Shown here in pieces: positions 59,512 to 64,000 of a stretch of DNA of 64,000 bases. The notes beneath the pieces were generated by a model that searched no databases, was not told the DNA's origin, and saw only the letters and a list, made by a program, of their open reading frames with translations. This DNA is from Rhynchopus sp. YZ270_cl-10 (lineage: Eukaryota > Euglenozoa > Diplonemea > Diplonemida > Diplonemidae), in assembly GCA_964035575.1 (NCBI GenBank), contig OZ037912.1, forward strand, positions 434,001 through 498,000, written 5' to 3'. The translations under genes were made by a program, and so were the position numbers. Within the stretch, counting starts at the first letter, position 1, and each line of letters starts with the position of its first letter.

Positions 59512-61992
59512 CTCGGCGAGAGGCTCACAGTCGGAATCTGACGATTCCGACTGCTCCACCGCCTCGCCGAGGAGCCCCTTCTTGTCCTGAAGCAATCCAA
59601 GGAGCTTGCCGTTCTTCCGCAGCATCAGCTTCTCAATAAACTTTTCCTTAGATAAATTCGAGGAGCGTTTATTTTTCATTGCACTTAAGGAAGAAAATAA
59701 TCCATCAACTGAGGTTACGCTGATCGGGGTTGAAAGCCATCCATGGACGTGTGGCGCTAAATTCGGGAAGCGTAACCCTCCACTGCCTCTTGGACTCCAG
59801 AACTCGAACAGGTCAGTAACATCCTGAAACAAAAGGGCTTCGGCGTTGAGGTACAGGATGAATTCGTTCCACACGGTCGGTTCGCGCAAAGCATAGAAAA
59901 TAGCACCCCATTTCTGCATCTCTGCGTCCTGACACTGTGGCTCCCCTGTCGGCAGGTCATCATCATCATAGTCCCCGGAGAGGATGACATTGCAGTCAAA
60001 GAATATTAACTTCTCAAACCGGTCTCTCGACTTGTACTCGGCCCATGCTGCTGATAAACACTCGCGCATATTCGCAGAGTAGTCGCTGTTGGTGAGTACC
60101 CTCTGAATCTCTGGAAACCACCAGCTCGCTGCAATTTTGGTGCCGGGATTTTGCACCTTTCTGAGGAATGGAAGAAGAGGTTCGATATCGTTTGCAAATG
60201 CCGACACTTCGCGTACATGATCCTGCCACCTGTCCGTTTTGACAAGTTCAACGAGGGAGAGGAGAGACTGGTTCTTTTTCTTTCTCCCCATTTCACTATC
60301 GAGGAAAGATACCAGGGGTTGATGTCTGTCTCTAATGTGTATAGCAAGGTCGGCCATGGCTAACCACCGGGTGTCGCTGGTGAGTGATGGTGTCTTCGGC
60401 GATGCCGTATCAACATTCTCAACGTCAACATCGATCGTTTCGCTCAACACCTCCTTTGCTTTGGCCAGAAGCTCTTCAATATCATCTATTTTCGGCCCCG
60501 GAAGCAAACGTTGCATGCCCCTGACACTTTTTTTCTCCACAGCGACTTTCAAACGAATCCTGGTGTCTTGTGTGTCCGCCGCCGACTCACGCGCGTTGCT
60601 GACAGAAGATTCCTGGAAATTGAGCCAGCGCACTCGTCGGCTTTTACAAGAGAAAAGCTGACTAAACGCTGTACAAAAAACATATGACAGCTGGTAGTTA
60701 ATTTTTACGTGTGCTTTCAGTGCCGAATTTGTCACGTGGCCAAAACACCAACTGGCTTCCTCGTCAGACAACCCTACCACATTTATCGATCCATAATCAG
60801 CAACCACGGGAGAATGCGCGATATTAAATTTTTTTCGAGCTGTGTTGATAGCATCCTTCACATCTCGACCACAGTGGACTTCTCCAGTATCTTTTACGTC
60901 CATATGAATGAGGAGGGCTTGGCCTGCAACGAACGCTACAATGCACAATGTCGAAAAACCCAGGCTCTGTCCTGCAATAAAAATTTTGGGATAGTGGTCA
61001 TTTGTTTATTAGCATACCCGATCCATCTATCCCGAGAGGGATTGGTTTCCCTTCAACCAACTTCAGTAGCACACCCTCGATCTCCTTCACGAACTTCGTG
61101 GAGCGGCCCAGGACCGTTTTCCCGGTTGGGAAGTCCTCTCCGAAGAGGGGACGCACTGGCAGCGACATAATGTCGGCTTGGCGTTCTGTGAGTCCGCAGA
61201 CCAGCACAGCCAATGCCCATGTTGTGACAAACGCCGCCAACCCCATCACCGGCGTCAACACCTGCTGCCGCTTCTCCTTCGTGTCACCAACTGGAGCTGC
61301 AGCCTTCTTCTTCTTCTTCTTCTCCCTACGCTCATTATTTTTGTGGCGGTCGCTTTGGACGTGTACCTTGGCGGTACTACTTTCACCGTGTTGCACCACT
61401 CCACGGCAATGTACACAAAAAAGAACTGTGTCGTCTCCCTTTCGCCCTGTTTTCTTCGCTGCTGCCTTTTCCTCGAAGGGGAGCTCATCAACCTCCATTA
61501 CCTGAGATTTTTTTGTTATTTGTTACATTTTTTTTATTTTTTATTACTTTGTATTCACCCTAGTCACTTTAGCGCAGCCGTAGCAGTGTGGCCCCTCATT
61601 TTGTTCTATACTGACCGGTTTTTTAATACATTTTTAGCGATACATACTTCATAACACTCTGCAATTGATCGGTCGTACTTCTCCAGCGCGGTTAAACGAC
61701 CCTGCGCGGTTACCGACGATCCCGCCTTCGCCTCCGCCGACACCTCCTTCAGCTTCTTCCGAGACTCTATGGTCTCTTTGCGCTTCTCCGCCGGGGTCTT
61801 CTCTATCGCGCCGCCTTTCTTGGCTGGTGGCTTGCTTGCAGTCTTTGTAGAAGGCTTATTCGTTGCCTTCTTCGCTGATTTTTTCACTCTTTTCTTTGTT
61901 TGTGCCCTGGTGGAAGAGGAATCGCTCGCGTCCGTGTTGCTCGAGACAATGGTCGTCTCGTCGACCTTCCTCTTTCTGCTTTTTGGGCCCAT
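59485..61992 (-). CDS. hAT-like transposase with BED-type zinc finger, three exons
   Basis: Minus-strand exons 61992-61630, 61501-61018 and 60971-59485 join in frame (2334 nt, 777 residues, no internal stop). Introns are 128 nt (GTATTA...TCTCAG) and 46 nt (GTATGC...TTGCAG). The N-terminus is a lysine-rich nuclear-signal region (KSRKRK, KKRVKKSAKK). A BED-like finger follows, CVHC...HVQSDRH. The second splice restores the first catalytic Asp region (PIPLGIDGSG joined to QSLGFSTLCIVAFVAG). VVADYGSINV holds the second Asp, WCFGHVTNSAL the hAT CxxH motif and SDTRWLAMADLAI the RW motif. PISVTSVDGLFSSLSAMKNK, RSSNLSKEKFIEKLMLRKN is the C-terminal dimerisation domain. All expected parts are present, so the element could be active. 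Exon 1 as the true start is inferred from an open, in-phase splice. Confidence 0.85.
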
Positions 61993-62412
61993 TGATGATA
62001 TTTTTTTTAGCGTTTAAACTGATAAATTCCTGTTGATAGTGTAGGGGTGCACCGAAAAGAATTCACCGAAGCACGTCATATATTGTGCAAACCTAAACGC
62101 GATAATTTTCGGCGAAAATTCATGGAAAGCCCGCGGGGCTTCGAAATACAAAAGTGACTTTCTTTCTTCTTTTTTTTTGGACTTTTTTTTCTCTTTTTTT
62201 CCCCTTCCCCCCCATTTTTGGATTTTCCGAGCCAATTGCGGAACGTGGTGGGGTCTATTTCAAAAATATGATACATTCCTGTTGGTGATACGTGTATTCG
62301 GGTCATATTCGGCCTATATTCGCCTATATTCGGATCCGAATATAGGGCGAATACGCATATTCGGATCCGAATATAGGCCGAATATCATATTCGCTTTCTA
62401 GGTATGCCTAAG

Positions 62413-63262
62413 GGGGGGGGGGGGGGGGGGGGGGGTAGGGGGTCCGACTCTTAAGGAATTCCTTAAGGAATTTTGTCCGGTTTTCATTTTTTTCAACATT
62501 CGGCCATTTCCCGGGCACCTCCGGGCGAATCCTGCCCCCAAAATAGGGTGTCTGGGCCCTGTGGGGCTAAATTCACCCTCTAGGTACCCCAAAATACAAA
62601 AAAAATTGAAAAATATGGTGAAAAATAGGCTATTTTGGCCTTTTGGGCAACATTGCCGATTTTGACCAAATTTCCAAAAAATCAAAGAAAAGTCCAAAAA
62701 ATAGACGAAAAAAGGCGTCTCTGCACACAATTTCGACCCAAAAATGTGTTTTGGGTCAATTGAAAACGGGGTTTCACCCTTTTGACACTTTTTTTGACGT
62801 TTTTTTGTGTTTTTAGGTGCAAAAACGTCCTTGGAACACCGGGGGTGTTCCAAGGATGTTCCAAGGACGAGAAAAAACACAAAAAAAGCGTCGCAAAATT
62901 GTCAAAAGGGTGAAAAACCGGTTGCAATTGACTCAACCCACTTATTTCCGTCGAAATTGTGGCCAGAGACGCCTTTTTTCGTCTATTTTTTGGGGTTTTT
63001 TTTGGTTTTTTTTTGGAGACACCATTTTTAGTCAAAAACCGGCCATTTTGCCTAAGGCCAAAAAACCGATTTTTCACCATATTTTTCAATTTTTTTTGTA
63101 TTTTAGGGTACCTAGAGGGTGAATTTAGCCCCACAGGGCCCAGAAACCCTATTTTGGGGGCAGGATTCACTCGGGGGTGCCCGGGAAATGGCCTAATGGT
63201 GAAAAAAATGAAAACCGGACAAAATTTTACTAGGGAGTCGGACCCCCTAAGGGGGGGGGGGG
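62413..63262. mobile_element. Foldback palindrome (about 850 bp)
   Basis: TAGGGGGTCCGACTC near 62436 is mirrored by GAGTCGGACCCCCTA near 63236-63250. Both arms (about 410 bp each) carry matching blocks (CTGTGGGGCTAAATTCACCC / GGGTGAATTTAGCCCCACAG). They meet at GGAACACCGGGGGTGTTCC near 62842. Poly-G runs flank both ends. It abuts the hAT element directly. Confidence 0.85.
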
Positions 63263-63555
63263 GGGTTTTTTTTTAAGTTCAGTATTTGCCACCACTCACA
63301 AAACTCAGGCAGAGCGCTAAACGAGAGTGTATTAGTGTAGCCACCCTCGAGCACACTCTAGGGTGGCTACACTAATACAACCAAGTTTTCAAAAAAGAAC
63401 TCGTGGTTCCTTTGTTTTCTTTTTTATTCACTTGTCATGTCGTGACATCAGATTCTATTTAAAATGCTCTCTTTCCTCCACACCCAAGTTCTTATTATAA
63501 CCCGTACACCCCCTTTTGCAAGGGCGACGTTACCCAACGTGTGATGTGTTCCCCG
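63263..63555. repeat. Family 5 repeat in inverted duplicate
   Basis: GTATTAGTGTAGCCACCCTC and GAGCACACTCTAGGGTGGCT followed by ACACTAATACAACCAAG form a small inverted pair at about 63328-63392. Confidence 0.7.
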
Positions 63556-63557
63556 CA

Positions 63558-64000
63558 TGAAAAAAATGCTCGAGAGACTCGTTCCTCTTTGCTTGTTGCT
63601 CAAAAGACTATAAACGGGGGGGAAAAAAGTAAAAGTTGTTTGTTGTTCGCTTCCACACCACTTCTGCACTCAGATTCAAGTCTTTTGGCTGTCCTTACAA
63701 GCGCCTGCCAAAACGCTCGCCTCGTGGGTGTGGACTTTTTTTTTTTTTTTTTTTCTTCGACTTGATTTACGATATGGTTGTGTTTGCCTGAAGTACAGAA
63801 AGTGTCGTGGAGCACAGGGGGGAAAAGAGGGGGAAACAAGCGGGGAGCGGGATACGCAGACGCGCGACTTTTCACGAGGGTCTCGAGCATTTTGTCAAAT
63901 ACTACGTGTTTACTAAAAATGCTCGAGAGACTCGTTCCTCTTTGCTTGTTGCTCAAAAGACTATAAACGGGGGGGGGAAAAAGTAAAAGTTGTTTGTTGT
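63558..64000. repeat. Direct duplication at the window end (period about 353 bp)
   Basis: AAAAATGCTCGAGAGACTCG, TTCCTCTTTGCTTGTTGCTC and AAAAGACTATAAACGGGG at about 63562-63643 recur at 63915-64000. Between them lies TGTCCTTACAAGCGCCTGCC, AAAACGCTCGCCTCGTGGGT, related to about 59325-59390. The second copy is cut by the window edge, so a longer tandem array is possible. Confidence 0.8.

Larger units (their letters stand above)
58952..62406 (-). mobile_element. Autonomous hAT-like DNA transposon, apparently intact (3455 bp)
   Basis: CATACCTAGAAAGCGAATAT and a further 30-40 bp at the left are mirrored at the right end (ATATTCGCTTTCTAGGTATG). Subterminal blocks repeat GGATCCGAATATAGGCCGAA in both orientations at both ends, probable transposase binding sites. 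Both edges are followed by CCTAAG (58946-58951 and 62407-62412), a 6-bp direct repeat; hAT elements normally make 8 bp, so poly-G slippage or another integration habit must be considered. It encodes one three-exon transposase on the minus strand. Confidence 0.8.

Noticed and set aside
1-64000. Bacterial or organellar origin
   Set aside because: Spliceosomal-type introns, cyclase and LRR receptors, TDP1, the SSU rRNA variant and the transposon load indicate nuclear eukaryotic DNA.
1-64000. Dinoflagellate origin (another spliced-leader group)
   Set aside because: Introns have standard GT-AG ends, and the SSU fragment and KYGPEP-tail protein point to Euglenozoa; not excluded by any single absolute marker.

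Overview
The window looks like nuclear DNA of a free-living euglenozoan protist, most probably a diplonemid. Four things point there. (1) A degraded fragment of the small-subunit rRNA 3' end (about 24436-24540) carries the euglenozoan variant of the universal region (GCCATTTTGTACACACC, then GTCGTTG). (2) One protein ends in the FYQKYNP...YRGNEEQLF...KYGPEP motif common in euglenozoan proteins. (3) Nearly every start codon lies a few dozen bases downstream of a pyrimidine tract ending in AG, as expected for spliced-leader acceptors. (4) Genes also carry ordinary cis introns with GTATG-type donors and AG acceptors. The lineage is inferred; no species can be named.

Fourteen host genes are supported, all on the + strand and separated by 1-9 kb of T-rich repeats. 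In order they are: an actin-related protein (960-2243); a coiled-coil protein with the KYGPEP tail (3302-4830); a 36-residue WW-domain ORF (5300-5410); a single-pass membrane protein (6444-7997); a double Tudor-like protein (8253-8864); an SDR-like fusion (17411-19206); a basic repeat protein (20259-20762); a membrane-anchored methyltransferase (21326-23568); an arginine-type ADP-ribosyltransferase (24852-27428); a polytopic degenerate-cyclase protein (28226-29983); a large LRR receptor (30326-34594); a glycogenin-like GT8 glycosyltransferase with C-terminal membrane segments (41024-43443); TDP1 (48953-50464); and a kelch-EGF-TM tandem-cyclase receptor (52596-55604). Five were assembled across introns, all in frame. 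Two of them end in 36-nt terminal exons.

The rest is dominated by DNA transposons. Seven cut-and-paste insertions have exact 8-bp target duplications: family A three times (5853, 15484, 44694), family B twice (11605, 46106, each with an internal ACTGTGT heptamer array), plus elements at 36870 and 55797. A 2.67-kb element (37613-40285) also has an exact 8-bp duplication and splits an older short repeat. A 3.46-kb element (58952-62406, minus strand) encodes a transposase that reads as an uninterrupted 777-residue hAT-like protein after removal of two short introns. It lies between homologous foldback arms. A Tc1/mariner-type MITE with TA duplications (57300-57695) sits inside another hairpin. 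A decayed non-LTR retrotransposon (12600-14330, minus) keeps endonuclease and reverse transcriptase pieces. About ten families of 60-120 bp interspersed repeats, several sharing a tail module, fill the gaps.

Recurring oddities are heptamer arrays TACTGTG/TACTGGG, the second following a TACTG pentamer array, and a GC-rich hairpin plus ACGGTACGCAAC motif shared by otherwise unrelated elements. The host genes do not form one pathway. Membrane signalling is over-represented (LRR receptor, two cyclase-type proteins, a single-pass receptor-like protein), beside DNA repair, ADP-ribosylation, glycosylation and cytoskeleton.
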